Below are positions 47,521 through 57,464 of a stretch of 64,000 nucleotides of DNA, one piece after another. The position numbers and the translations under genes are program-made. The notes beneath the pieces were generated by a model. That model was not told the DNA's origin. It was given only the letters and a program-made list of their open reading frames with translations, and made no database searches. The stretch's first letter is position 1, and every line of letters starts with the position of its first letter. The stretch lies in assembly GCA_003439945.1 (NCBI GenBank), contig QVRM01000484.1, positions 868,001 through 932,000 on the forward strand, read 5' to 3'. The DNA is from Dermanyssus gallinae. Taxonomy: Eukaryota > Arthropoda > Arachnida > Mesostigmata > Dermanyssidae.

Positions 47521-50500
47521 TCAAGAGACCCGCTCAAACCTCTCCCGCCTGGCCGTTTCCTTGGCTGTCTTGAGTGTCAAAACAGCGTCGAACAAGTTCG
47601 TCGCCTCCCTCCATGCCTCCGCCGAAGTCATCATATGGGAGACCACCTCCTTGATGGGTCGGCCCCTCACAGCGGTTGGTGCTGCGTCCCGTGCTTCCCT
47701 GAGAGCATCACACCGCAGAACAGTATGCTCTACGTTGTCCGTTTCTCCAGAGTCGCACAGTACGCAGATATCGCTGATGGCCTTCTTGATCCTTGACAGG
47801 TAGCTCTGGAACTGGCCGTGTCCGGTCAGAACCTGAGTCGTCCAGTAGGAAAGCTCCCCGTGTCGGCGGTCATACCATACCCTGAGGTCCGGTATCAGAC
47901 TCTTGGTCCAGCTCCCTGTGGTCACACCGGGTCTTACCTGCGCCCATTCCTCATGCCAGGCCGATATGGTGGCACTCCTGGCCCTGGTGAGATCCAGACC
48001 TTCGTCTAGATACATTTTACTTCGTTCAGCCACTAGGAGGTCCCATGGCAGCATTTTGGCTAGGACCAGGAGAGCTTCGGTCGAGACTGTTCGATATGCC
48101 CGGCTTACCCTGATTGCCAGCGTTCGTTGGGTCGACCTTAGTGCCCCCCTATTTTTCGCCGTCCGCATTGCCATGTCCCCCCAGACTGGGGCTGCGTATA
48201 GCGCCGTTGATTCGGCCACCGAGGCCAGGAGCCTTCTTTTCACCTCAGCCACCCCACCGACCCTAGGCATGATCCGCGCCAGGTTCAGGGAGACCCTTTG
48301 GGCCTTTTCGGCCACGTACTTAACGTGTGCCGATCCGGTCAGTCCGGTGTCTAGCATGACCCCAAGGTACTTTACCTTCTTTCTGATTTCTATCGGGTGG
48401 CCCGCCATCACGAGGTTAATGCCGGTCGTCCTCTTTCTGCCTGTTAGGTACATCGCCTCCGTCTTGTCGGGTGCCAGTTTCAAGTGATGGGACTCCATCC
48501 ACTCGGACACCATTGACAAGGCCTCATTGGCGGCGCTCTCCAGGGCTCTTTCGGTCCTGGCCGTTATCATGAGTGCAAGGTCATCGGCGTACGCCAACGT
48601 CTCCACCCCATACGGGAAACCTGGGATCTCGAGCACCCCGTCGTAAGCTATGTTCCAGAGCACGGGTCCTAGAATCGAGCCCTGTGGGACTCCGGCAGTA
48701 ACCTCGTACTCCTGCCCCCCTGCAACCAAGCCTCTGTCATCCAGGTAGGATGAAATCATTCGACGGAGGTAGAGGGAAAAGCCCTTCCTCTTCATCGCCT
48801 CCACAATTACTTTCCAATTCATTGTGTTGAAGGCATTTTTGACATCCAGGAGGATCAGGAGCACGAATCCCCTTGTTTTAGGGGTCTTCATAGTCTCCTC
48901 ACCCGCCCGTTTCAGAACCTTTTTTAGAGCCCCTAATGCGGATCTGCCCTTCCGGAAGCCGTACTGGGCATCTGATAGGGCGTTCTTTTCCTGAATCTCG
49001 TCGTTTAGTCTCTTGACTATAACGTTCTCCAGGAGCTTACCCATGGCGTCAATGAGGCATATGGGCCGGTAAGCCGAAGGCCCCGTCTTCCTCCCGGGTT
49101 TGGGGATTAGAACCAGGCTTGCCCTTTTCCACAGCCTCGGGAATCTCCCCTCTCTCAAAAGCTTGTTGGCAAGGTCTTGGAAGACCTTAGGCCACCTTTT
49201 GACCAGTAGCCTCGCTACCTCTGGGGGAATTCCGTCTAGGCCGGGCGCTTTACCGGTTGCCAACCGATTCCGGGCTTGTTCGACTACCTCCAGCGTCACC
49301 TCCGGAATGTTTTCCGGGGTGACCGAGAACTCCTCGTTTTCTCTCCGCGGCTGTGCCGGAAAAAGACCGGTTACAGTCTCCCGCAGCACATCCGGGGGGA
49401 GTTTCGGAGGAGGTCTCCGGAGTTTAGCCATGACTATTCGGTACGGCAGGCCCCATACGTCGCTCTCCACCGCGTCTATCAGCTCTTTCTCCGCTCGGGC
49501 TTTACTTTTGGCGATGAGTCCTCGGAGTCTCAATCGAGCAGCCTTGTACTCCGTCAATTGGGATTCAGCTCTTGCGGTCTCTCGCTCCCCGTAAAATCCC
49601 ACCCGTCGTTTTCTTTGCGTTAACCAGCTGCGTGTTCTCGTAAAAATCCTATTTAGCCTAATGCAAGCCCTGCGGGCAGCTGCGATCTCTTTGTTCCACC
49701 AGTAATTAGGAGGGTGGCGGTTCCCATGGTGTTGTGAGGGAGCAGCTTTCTCGCATGCTGTAGAGAGTATGCTAATTATTTGATATTCATCCCCCACCGT
49801 GTCTCCCAGTTGTTTGCAACCCTCGTCTATTTCAGCCACTAGAATCTTGGCGTCAAGTTTCCGCATCTGCCATCTCTTACTAGGGGACGGGGCGAGGGCC
49901 ACCTCGGGGGTACTGATGGTGAAACAGATGTATCTGTGGTCACTCATGGTCTCCTCCGTCTCCCTCACCCTCCACTCTACCACCAGTGGAAAGGCCGCCT
50001 CATTGACCATTGTTAGGTCAATGAAGGCCGTCTGGCTCCCTCTGGAAAAGGTGGGGACCCTTCCGTCATTAAGAACCATTAGACTTTTTTCAGCCATCCA
50101 CTCCTGTAAAGTTTGGGCCCGTCTAGTTGTGGTTCGGCTACCCCATGCTATGCTGGCTGCGTTAAAATCCCCGGTGATCACTACCCTCTTACCTGCATGT
50201 GCCCCCGCGCTCTGGGCAAGTTCCTCGAGGAATTCCTCGAATTCCTCCTCCTCCCTGTTGGGAGAGAAGTAGCAGCTATAGATGACCCCTACCCGGTCAA
50301 TCTCCAGCCAGGAGAACCCCCTCCCCGACCCCCCCGCCCCTAATCGCGAGGTTTCTCTCGGAACCCGTCCACCAGATTGCGGTATCCGCCTCTGCGTCAG
50401 ATACCCAGTCTGCCTTCCGCTTGGTGATCGCTATGTTTGGCTCGGAAAGCAGGCAGAGGCCTATAGACTCTCTGCGTACTATCTCATCGAGCATGTCATG

Positions 50501-50545
50501 CGCCGCCCTGCAGCGGTTAAGGTTTACCTGAAGTATCTTTAACAT
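47521..50545 (-). CDS. R1-like LINE ORF2: AP endonuclease + reverse transcriptase, one frameshift
   Basis: The start is ATG 50,545 (LKILQVNLNRC), overlapping the ORF1 stop. The first frame runs to 50,297 and the main frame is open to TGA at 47,521, with 50,181 only its first internal ATG. Total length is 3,025 nt, one base more than 1,008 codons, so one extra base in the G-rich run around 50,315-50,345 explains the break. Endonuclease motifs: VNLN (Asn), LLSEPN (Glu), ITGDFNAAS and SDHRYICF. RT motifs: SLVLIPKPGRKTGPSAYRPI, DAQYGFRKGRSALGAL, LLDVKNAFNTMNW (A), TAGVPQGSILGPVLW (B), LAYADDLALMI (C, YADD at 48,580-48,591) and VKYLGVMLD. The C-terminal zinc knuckle is CVLCDSGETDNVEHTVLRC. All catalytic residues are present. 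The protein would nick target DNA and reverse-transcribe the element RNA. The homopolymer position makes an assembly error a live alternative to a real mutation. Confidence 0.93.
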
Positions 50546-50660
50546 TGGTCGGATAAAGGGTCCCTACCTACTAAGTTCCAATCACCCTTTCCGTCCTCTG
50601 CTGGGATAACGGTTTTCTTCTTATTTTTAGCCCCCTTGTCTTTATTCCCCTTTTTGAAAA
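50541..50660 (-). pseudogene. R1-like LINE ORF1, last codons only
   Basis: The minus strand upstream of ORF2 is open and Lys-rich ('KKGNKDKGAKNKKKTVIPAED'-type text) and ends ...DPLSDQC with TAA overlapping the ORF2 start (ATGTTAA arrangement). About 35 codons survive; everything upstream was lost on insertion. No nucleic-acid-binding zinc knuckle remains. In intact R1-like elements ORF1 encodes the RNA-binding Gag-like protein. Confidence 0.6.
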
Positions 50661-50670
50661 AAAAAAAAGA

Positions 50671-50679
50671 GGTTTCACA
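50671..50679. repeat. Target-site duplication of the R1-like LINE, right copy
   Basis: GGTTTCACA, identical to 47,163-47,171. Confidence 0.85.
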
Positions 50680-51216
50680 GTTTATGGTGGAACCCATGGA
50701 CGGAGTAGCGGGTGAGAACGTGTCGTTGCTCGAAGAGCGGTTCCATCCATGTATTGTCCAACATCGCCGGTGTTTTGTAGAACGCTTCTGGCACCTCCCT
50801 CATCTTCTGCTCGAAGTGCCAACGGAACTCTCGCAGTGACGCGGTAGTAGGAAGTTAAATAGATTGTCGGATAGGTGTCCCCAAATTAGTGTGATACCAT
50901 AAGATGCCATCGAGGCCACCTTTAGGTTAAACAGTATTAAGGCTGTTTTTACTGAGAGCTTTTGTGGAGCCGAGATTGAGGTAATGGCGATGATGCTGCT
51001 ATTAATTCGCTGAGATATGTGGGCCGCGAAAGATGTGCCGCTTGGCGTTAGTTTAACACCTAGGTAAGTAAACTCCGAGACAAATTCTACAGAGACACCG
51101 CCCAAGCTGAGCCTATCACATCTCTTCAGGGGTCCCCCGGATCTAAATTTCATAGCTTTTGTCTTCGATGCGTTACTCGTTAAACCATTTTGCTTGCTGT
51201 ATGTCTCCAGCATCCT

Positions 51217-51229
51217 CAGGGACCTTTTT
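51217..51229. repeat. Target-site duplication of the 4.4 kb LINE, left copy
   Basis: CAGGGACCTTTTT, repeated exactly at 55,605-55,617. Confidence 0.88.
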
Positions 51230-51305
51230 TATTTATTTAAAATACACCCTGTTTGGGTATGTAAATACGAACATGATATATATATAACAAACATGGTAGA
51301 ATGAA

Positions 51306-52200
51306 CTATGAGCATTCTCGCTGAAACTGAGAAAGCAACACGGATTCCGTAAAATCAGGTAGGTGGTAGAGGGGACATGGACCGCCACAACGACGGTATC
51401 TGCAGTCCTCCTTGGGTTCATGAAACCCAGCAGACCGGCAAAGTAGATGATGAAATCCGTGAACACTGTAGCGAGTAGTGAGGGGACGACATGGCCGGAG
51501 AGAGTCCTTCCAGGCCTGGTTAGTCATAGCTGGTGATAGATAAAACTCTGAGGGAATTAGAGACACTTTTTGAGAATACTCATGCCGAAACGTTTCCAGA
51601 GCGACTGTCTGCGGCAAATTAAAGCGGTCTACGAGTTCATCAATAAATGATACTGAACCCGCGAGCATCTACACTAATCTGTTGCGCGAATTTGACGGAA
51701 GGCCAAGTACTCGCTTCAAGAAGGCTGGCTTCACCCTATCCAACTGCCATAACTGCGAAGTGCTAAGATGCTTCCATGTCACTTGAATTCCGTAAGTAGC
51801 TACGGATGCCACTTTGAGCGTAAATAATGTCATGGCCGTCCGGACGGACAACTGTGTTGGGTTTCTGATACCCGCTGCCGCGATAAGCGCTCTTCTACAA
51901 CGCTCAGTTACGTGCTGTGAAAAAGTTGTACCTCGAGACGAGAAAATTACCCCGAGATAGCAAAAGGTGTCTACAAACTGCACTTGTTCACCGTATAATC
52001 ACAGTTTATCTGCGCGGGCTCGTTGCCCGCCACGCCGAAACTTAACAGTCTTGGTTTTTGACACGTTTACTATGAGGCCATTCTGCGAGAAATATTCATC
52101 CAGTGTGCAAAGAGCAGCCTGCAGGTCAGTACGGATTCTGCTGAATAATACCAGATCATCTGCGTAGAGCAGGGTCAGCAGGCTCTCTGTTCATAGGACT
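51306..52200 (-). pseudogene. LINE ORF2, RT motif C to C-terminus
   Basis: From 52,200 the minus strand reads LLTLLYADDLVLFSR (YADD at 52,155-52,166), 'DEYFSQNGLIVNVSKTKTVKFRRGG', then after a stop the frame 51,983-51,669 (FVDTFCYLGVIFSSRGTTF, 'VKPAFLKRVLGLPSNSRN') and 51,668-51,306 (YSVHGFHHLLC with a Cys/His cluster CRYRRCGGPCPLYH). It ends with a stop at 51,306, about 75 nt before the 3' boundary. The layout (palm, thumb, zinc knuckle) is that of a complete LINE C-terminus, with only a few disabling changes. Confidence 0.82.
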
Positions 52201-52958
52201 GGCCGATCGAGAACCACCACTAAAATGGAACACTTGGCCGTCCTGTTGTTGATCGGTCACGATTTTCTTTTTTTTATTCCGACACCGATGATTAGAGTTA
52301 TCCGGCACAAAATCAAGTCACTAGAAGTATGCACTACCTTGAGGGCGACAATGTATAGGGATTTCAATTGTTAGCACTCACTTAAACACTTACAAAAGTC
52401 ACAAATTCACGGAGCTCACACAGAACACGACCGCACTCGCCTGCACGTAGCAGACGAAAAAAAATTATTATTATTATTTGCATGCGAACTAGATATACTT
52501 AAAAGGTGTTTTCTCTTGTACATTTAAAAGTAAAAAGGCGATTTAAATAATTCCATTCTCAATTGAATGACAAATTTGACCTTGGACACAGGATGTTTTA
52601 GTTAATAAAAAGTAAAATGCCATCGGAATTGGCTTATCACAACAAAACCCCACTAAAGAGAAATGCTGTGTGGCATGTATTAAACCAGAGTTTAATTAAA
52701 GTAAATTTAGTTTCAGCCTTGCTTTAATCTAAGAAGTCGCATGCTATATTGGGGAAGTGAGTGGAGCAAAGTTCTAAAAAATACCGCTTAAATGAAAGCA
52801 CAACAGTGTGGCTATCGTACTAAATTTCGATTTTTGTCTGAACAAGCCTGTTTTTATCGAAGTGTAAGGTGGAATCATTTTCGTTTGTTGAGTATTTTCT
52901 ACAGTTGCCTTGTTTTTGAAATATTTTTTTGAAATTCATTCAATTTGAATATGAGTCT

Positions 52959-52999
<41 letters not shown>

Positions 53000-53055
53000 T
53001 TTTAGATTTCCCGTAAAGCAATTGCTCGTGTACGGATTTTTTATGTCGTCTGATC
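52200..53055. other. Foreign AT-rich segment replacing RT motif B
   Basis: RT text stops after 'DDGVCKHNTFDQTTG' at about 53,055 and resumes at LLTLLYADD at about 52,200. The roughly 100 bp expected between them (motif B, seen in the copy at 17.7 kb) is absent. In its place are about 850 bp of AT-rich sequence including (TA)n at 52,965-52,990. An 11-bp direct repeat GTCGTCTGATC (53,045-53,055 and 53,063-53,073) marks the right edge. A deletion with filler or an unknown insertion is possible. Confidence 0.55.
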
Positions 53056-53077
53056 TGACCCAGTCGTCTGATCAAAC

Positions 53078-54915
53078 GTGTTATGCTTGCACACACCATC
53101 ATCGAGGATAATTTGGTTAGCCCTCAGAAGTGCGCAGAGTAGAGTGAGCATTCGCGGTCCGACTCCGGCCTGCCCCAACTTCTTTAAGACAATGTTACGG
53201 GGTGCGATGTCGAAGGCAGATTTTAAATTAAAAAAAAAACCGCAAACAACGAGAGTTTTTTCCGGTTCAATGAGATTGTGATCTGCTCGAGAAGTACTTC
53301 GCAGGCTGAGATAGTGGAACGCCCGGTCCTGAAGCCATGCTACTCATCTGGAAGGAACCCCAGTGCTGTCAGAAAATTCGTGAGACGTCTTGTCAGTATG
53401 CTTGATAGTAGTTTGTAGACACAACTTTTTTTTATATCGGCCGCCACGCAGCAGGGTCCAACGAATCTCCTTTTCCTTTTGGAATTACTTTAAGAAGGCA
53501 TTCATACCATTTGGCTGGCAGAGCGCCCTCAGAGAGGCATCTGTTAAAAAGAGACTGCCATATAGGCACGAGGAGATGTCCCTGCCGAAGGTGTTCATTC
53601 CTAACAAGATCTGGCCCGAATGCCTTGTTATTTCGTATACGAGCGAGGGCAACATTGACTTCATCTAGACTAGACGGTTCATCAAGAGCCTCAGAGAAAA
53701 ATTTCTCGGGAGTTTCGAGCTCGTACGAAATAGGAATCTCGAGAGGTACCGTATCCGCGTGGGTGAAAGCTGCTTGAAAGTGGCCCAAGAGTTTTTCAGA
53801 TGGGATTGGACAGCTCGTAAAGTTGTGAGGCTGTCGTATAATGAGGTGGGGTTCTTGTTGTGCTTTTAGTATGAGGAGGCGTTCTTGATGGTCGGCTAAT
53901 GATCGCCCCTTGAGGTATTGAAGCTTCCGATAGCGCTGTCGTGTGATTAAGTAAATAGCCGCCGCAGCTGGGTCATAGGACGATTGGTGGAGGGCTCTAA
54001 GTAGAATTTGCCTCAGCGCAAAGCAATCATTGTCGTACCAGCGTGGAGAGCGCCGCATATTTGGTAGTGATTTAGAAGCTGAGTTTATAAGGACGCTGGT
54101 GACCTCAGCTATTGCCTCATCAAGGGGGCCGTGCTGTAGCTTGTCAGGGTTAATCCGAGAAAGCAGCGAAATAGCCATGTTGTTATCAAGGCGCTTTCCT
54201 ACGCCGGTGCGTCGTTTAATAGCACTAATCGATTTATTAGAGCGCTTGAGAACCAAGGGGATATGTTTTTTAATCCCCGTCAGTAAGACGTGAAAAGCCG
54301 GCCCTTCATATGTCACATAATTTGGCGGGGCTAAAGTTGCAAAAATGTCGATTGTTGAGCATCCCGTTCTTCCCATGGAGCCAACCCGTTGCAGGTTGGC
54401 ATCGGCATAATAAGTGGGGGTGCCCCTATCGGTACACACCCACAAACTGTATGCATCGAGTGACTCTAACAGAGCGGTAGTCCGTTTACTCGGGGGGTTT
54501 TGCTTCAGCCGACAATTGAGGTCCCCAGCTAGCAGTATTGTCTGACCAACGTCAACAAAGCTCGCAGCACTGCTAATCTTCTCCAGTAATTGGTCTGTAC
54601 TGTCACCGCTTCCCGAGTTAGCACTGCTGTACATAGCAATCAACAAAAGTGTAGATGACGGCAGGACTACAACATTATTCTTTAGAGCAGGTTCATGTTT
54701 CCAAGGAGAGGACCAGTACGAACAGATACGCCACCTGTGGTACGACTGCGAGCGACTCGTTGAAAGCAACAGTGAAAACTTTAATACCCGGGTACATCGA
54801 AACGTTGAACGGAAAATGTTTCTGTCAGGACAACGACGTCGAATCCTGATAGTTGGTTACATAGTCCAGATTCTCTAATGCTTCGAAATCCTTCGCAGTT
54901 AAATTGGCATATTAC
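53078..54915 (-). pseudogene. LINE ORF2, endonuclease and first half of RT
   Basis: Starts near 54,900 with 'IRESGLCNQLSGFDVVVLTETF' (endonuclease Glu region) in one frame, then shifts to the long frame 54,769-53,432. That frame has TILLAGDLNCRLKQ (GDLN motif), a catalytic-domain end, a basic linker (DNDCFALRQILLRALHQ), 'RNNKAFGPDLVRNEHL' and CLLKVIPKGKGDSLDPAAWRPI (RT start). Further shifts lead through 'LGFLPDE-HGFRTGRSTISA' and a motif A version NLKSAFDIAPRNIVLKK at about 53,230-53,180, to LLRANQIILDDG. At least four frame breaks are present. Frame breaks within poly-A/T runs suggest ordinary decay. Confidence 0.82.
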
Positions 54916-55603
54916 TAGTTGTGGTTGCGTTTGTTTTTATTGCTTGCCTTCGGCGTCCGCCAGTTGTTGTGCTGTGAGCTGAACACTGTTTTGAGCTCTT
55001 TGAGGTCTTGCATCATTTTCAAGACGAACTCTTGGAGATTGGGTTTCGGAGGTGGTATAGTCTGACGTTGTTGTTCCACGGTAAAGCGATGATTCACTGG
55101 CCGTGCTGGTCGATTTCTCGGGGTTGTTGGCCGATTCCTCAGGGTTGTTGGTCAAGAAGCGGGTTTCCAAACCTCCTCCCTTGGCGGCTCTACCATGCTC
55201 GGGGCAACCCTGGCCATTTTTTTCTTTTTTGCGAGTTTTCTGTTTGGAAAATCCTTTTTTGAAACGTCTTTTTCTAACTTAGTGTTAAAAAAGCGTGCGA
55301 CGCTTCTGGCAGTTGCTTGGGCTATTTGATCTGCCGCTTCGGGGCCGTTCATTCTATCATTTTTTTTATTCCATTCATTTTTGTACATTCTTTGTACATT
55401 TTTTGACTAAATCGAACAAGATCCGATCGAATTTTTGTCAGAGACATGTACTTTAGCAGGTTGCCTTCAGAGAGACTCTGCAGATCAGAATTGGCTTTTT
55501 GACAGTACTCTGGGATTGCCACAGGCACTGAAAGCACCGTAAATTCGGAATCAGGGTGGTTTGACTTTAACCACTCAGCAAAGCCACGGACAGCTGATAA
55601 CAT
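54915..55603 (-). pseudogene. LINE ORF1 (Lys/Ser/Thr-rich), two frameshifts
   Basis: The frame 55,603-55,349 opens MLSAVRGFAEWLKSNHPD and shifts at an A-rich stretch near 55,380 into 55,388-55,152 (NGPEAADQIAQATARSVARFF, 'SKKDFPNRKLAKKKKMARV'), then into 55,170-54,915 (NPEESANNPEKSTSTASESS, 'LQEFVLKMMQDLKELKTVF'). Its basic stretch and a short heptad-like end would suit an RNA-binding, self-associating ORF1 protein. No zinc finger or RRM is recognised. Upstream and same-strand position relative to the endonuclease supports the ORF1 assignment. Confidence 0.6.
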
Positions 55604-55604
55604 T

Positions 55605-55617
55605 CAGGGACCTTTTT
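55605..55617. repeat. Target-site duplication of the 4.4 kb LINE, right copy
   Basis: CAGGGACCTTTTT, identical to 51,217-51,229. Confidence 0.88.
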
Positions 55618-55980
55618 AGATCCATGAACACTCTACTATATACCACCAGATCATCGGCATAGAGAGTTATGCGGACACAGGGGTAGTGGTCATTGATAAA
55701 GCCCGGAAGATCACTGAGTAATACTGAGAATAAGAGCGGGCTAAGATTATCACCCTGGGGATAGCCAGTGGTTTGTAGGAAAGGCTGGTATTCCTGAATA
55801 CTGTCATCTAAAATGACCGGGTTTGCTTTCAGGATAGCTGCTAGTATCCCCAAAACTCGTGGGCCCACGCCCGCGGCGGCTAGCTTCTCCATGACAATAT
55901 CCCTGGGGGCAGTGTCAAACGCCGCTGTTGTAGTCTACAAATACAGCGTACAGTGCTTGGTGTTTGACGGTGACGGAGCC
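55605..55980 (-). pseudogene. Host LINE, piece 1 of 3 (RT motifs A-C)
   Basis: The minus strand reads HQALYAVFVDYNS (motif A start), then after one frameshift AAFDTAPRDIVMEKLAAAGVG, 'LKANPVILDDSIQEYQPF', TTGYPQGDNLSPLLF (motif B) and TLYADDLVVYSR (YADD at 55,650-55,661), ending VFMDLKRSL at the insertion. Upstream of about 55,980 RT similarity ends, so this copy was 5'-truncated before it was split. Confidence 0.82.
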
Positions 55981-56141
55981 TTGAGAAAACCATTAATATA
56001 TAAAGGTATTATTTTAGTGATTACATCACTTGGCACAAATATGCAGTTTGTTGAAATTACTACATACAATAACGTTCTATAGAAGACTCTACTAGTTTTA
56101 ATTTTGATGCAATAATACAATCGCTTTTATTACACATAATA

Positions 56142-56173
56142 CGAGGTGTGTTCAAAAAGTATCGCGACTTTTG
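56142..56173 (+). repeat. mariner copy 2 terminal inverted repeat (3' end)
   Basis: Begins CGAGGTGTGTTC after TA. Perfect inverse of 57,431-57,462. Confidence 0.95.
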
Positions 56174-56195
56174 TGTTTTTTCAAAAATTATTCAT

Positions 56196-57257
56196 TTATT
56201 CATGAATATCTATTTTGTCCCCTTCAAAGTAATCCCCATGAGATATTATACACTTGTGCCAACGGTTTTTCCAATCTTCAAAGCACTTCAAAAAACCATT
56301 TTTTTTTATCTTGTTCAGCTCCTCCTTCGATGCCGTCTTTATCTCGTCAAGCGTAGCGTAACGTCGTCCTTTCATGGGCCTCTTCAGTTTAGGGAACAAG
56401 AAAAAGTCACAGGGGGCCAAATCTGGGGAATACGGTGGCTGCGGCATTATTAGTGTGTTGTTTTTGGCCAAAAACTCGCGCACAAGCAACGATGTGTGAG
56501 CAGGGGCGTTATCGTGGTGCAAAAGCCAATTTTTGTTCTTCCACAAATCCGGGCGTTTCTGGCGGATTGCTTCGCGCAAATTGCGCATAACTTGCAGGTA
56601 ATATTCCTTATTGACCGTTCTACCCTGTGGCAAGAACTCATGATGCACCACGCCCCTGCAATCGAAGAAAACTGTCAGCAAAACTTTCACATTCGACCGA
56701 ACTTGGCGCGCTTTTTTCGGTCTTGGTTCGTGCGGCAGCTTCCATTGAGATGATTGAGCTTTGGTTTCCACGTCATAACCATAAACCCACGATTCGTCAC
56801 CAGTTATGACCCTCTGGAGCAAATTTGGGTCGTCGCGGACAGAGTCCAACATCTCATTAGCAATGTTCATGCGATGCTGTTTTTAGTCGCAATTGAGCAA
56901 TTTTGGTACGAATTTCGCGGCGACCCGTCTCATGCCCAAATCATTGATAAAAATCGAATGGCACGAGCCAATCGATATGTTTAGGTCCTCAGCAACTTCT
57001 CTAACGGTGATTCGACGATTGGCCAATACCATTTTCTCCACTTCATTAATTTTTTCGTCTGTTGTTGAAGTGCTCGGGCGTCCGGCACGCTCTTCGTCGT
57101 TCACATCTTCTCGGCCTTCTGAGAACATTTTGTACCACCGATAAACGTTGCTTCGGTCCAAGGTAGCTTCTCCGTATGCCACAGTCAACATTCGGAATGC
57201 ATCCGCGCACTTAATTTCGTTTTTCACACAAAATTTGATACAGGTTCTTTGATCCAT
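56196..57257 (-). pseudogene. mariner transposase, one nonsense codon
   Basis: Same protein as copy 1, ATG at 57,257, stop at 56,196, 353 codons. The only interruption is TAA at 56,883-56,885 (codon 125), where copy 1 has CAA (Gln): a single C-to-T change. Helix-turn-helix N-terminus, GRPS linker, and all three catalytic aspartates (GDESWVYG, HHDNAPAHTS, YSPDLAPCDFF; DD34D spacing) are intact downstream of the stop. Differences from copy 1 are few (for example NISIGS against NTSIGS, and LPHEPRP against LSHKPRP), so both copies stem from a recent common source. Confidence 0.94.
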
Positions 57258-57430
57258 TTTTTTGAATAGGTAAAAATCGAAGACGATCCAAAACACGTGC
57301 AAGCAAAGCAGCTGTCAACAATTAAGTGAACATTCAAAATGGCCGAGCTTGTCGGCATAAGTGAGAGACATGAGTACCAACATAATGCCACAAAAAATCG
57401 AAATTCGAATATACGTAACCCGCGAAAATT

Positions 57431-57462
57431 CAAAAGTCGCGATACTTTTTGAACACACCTCG
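57431..57462 (-). repeat. mariner copy 2 terminal inverted repeat (5' end)
   Basis: Perfect inverse of the repeat at 56,142-56,173; TA follows. Confidence 0.95.
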
Positions 57463-57464
57463 TA

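Larger units (their letters stand above)
47172..50670 (-). mobile_element. R1-like LINE, nearly intact ORF2, poly(A) tail
   Basis: A 3.5 kb insertion on the minus strand. The 3' end carries an 18-nt poly(A) (T run at 47,172-47,189). The 5' end is truncated inside the last part of ORF1 near 50,657, with a run of about 12 T (minus strand) at the junction. Both sides carry GGTTTCACA as a target-site duplication. It interrupts the zinc-knuckle-coding part of an older LINE on the same strand. ORF2 is complete apart from one frameshift. Clade call (R1-like) rests on the endonuclease and RT motifs and the overlapping ORF1/ORF2 arrangement. It is not in rDNA, so it is not a site-specific R1 sensu stricto. 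Confidence 0.9.
50671..51229 (-). pseudogene. Host LINE, piece 2 of 3 (RT end, thumb)
   Basis: The frame 51,213-50,800 reads 'RMLETYSKQNGLTSNASKTKAMKF', then VSEFTYLGVKLTPSGTSF and VASMASYGITLIWGHLS. A frameshift then leads into 'KMREVPEAFYKTPAML' and RYSVHGFHHKL up to the R1-like insertion. Its first codons continue in frame from piece 1 (VFMDLKRSL, 55,605 side) after removing the 4.4 kb insertion and one 13-bp duplication. It is old and broken. Confidence 0.82.
51230..55604 (-). mobile_element. 4.4 kb two-ORF LINE inserted in the host LINE
   Basis: A minus-strand element bounded by 13-bp duplications. ORF1 starts one base inside the right boundary (ATG at 55,603), so either the 5' UTR is absent or this copy is truncated exactly there. 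ORF2 follows. The 3' end is A-rich (minus strand ...AAATAAATA before the duplication). Frameshifts and a replaced segment (52,200-53,055) show it has decayed since insertion. A second fragment of the family lies at 17,590-18,605. Confidence 0.88.
56142..57462 (-). mobile_element. mariner DNA transposon, copy 2
   Basis: 1,321 bp with perfect 32-bp terminal inverted repeats (56,142-56,173 and 57,431-57,462) and TA on both outer sides (56,140-56,141 and 57,463-57,464). One transposase gene on the minus strand, full length with a single nonsense codon. Right of the element lies an older broken transposase. Confidence 0.95.

Noticed and set aside
48000..50340. Long plus-strand frames (for example 47,903-48,487, 49,100-49,594, 49,799-50,272)
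   Set aside because: They are antisense shadows of the R1-like ORF2; no domain of their own.
5630..53110. Frames encoding Ile-Tyr runs (for example near 10,706-10,921, 15,407-15,678, 34,500-34,907, 52,899-53,111)
   Set aside because: Translations of (TA)n tracts, not proteins.
56148..57144. Plus-strand frames within mariner copy 2 and minus-strand frames within copy 1
   Set aside because: Antisense shadows of the transposase; the same set appears in both copies.
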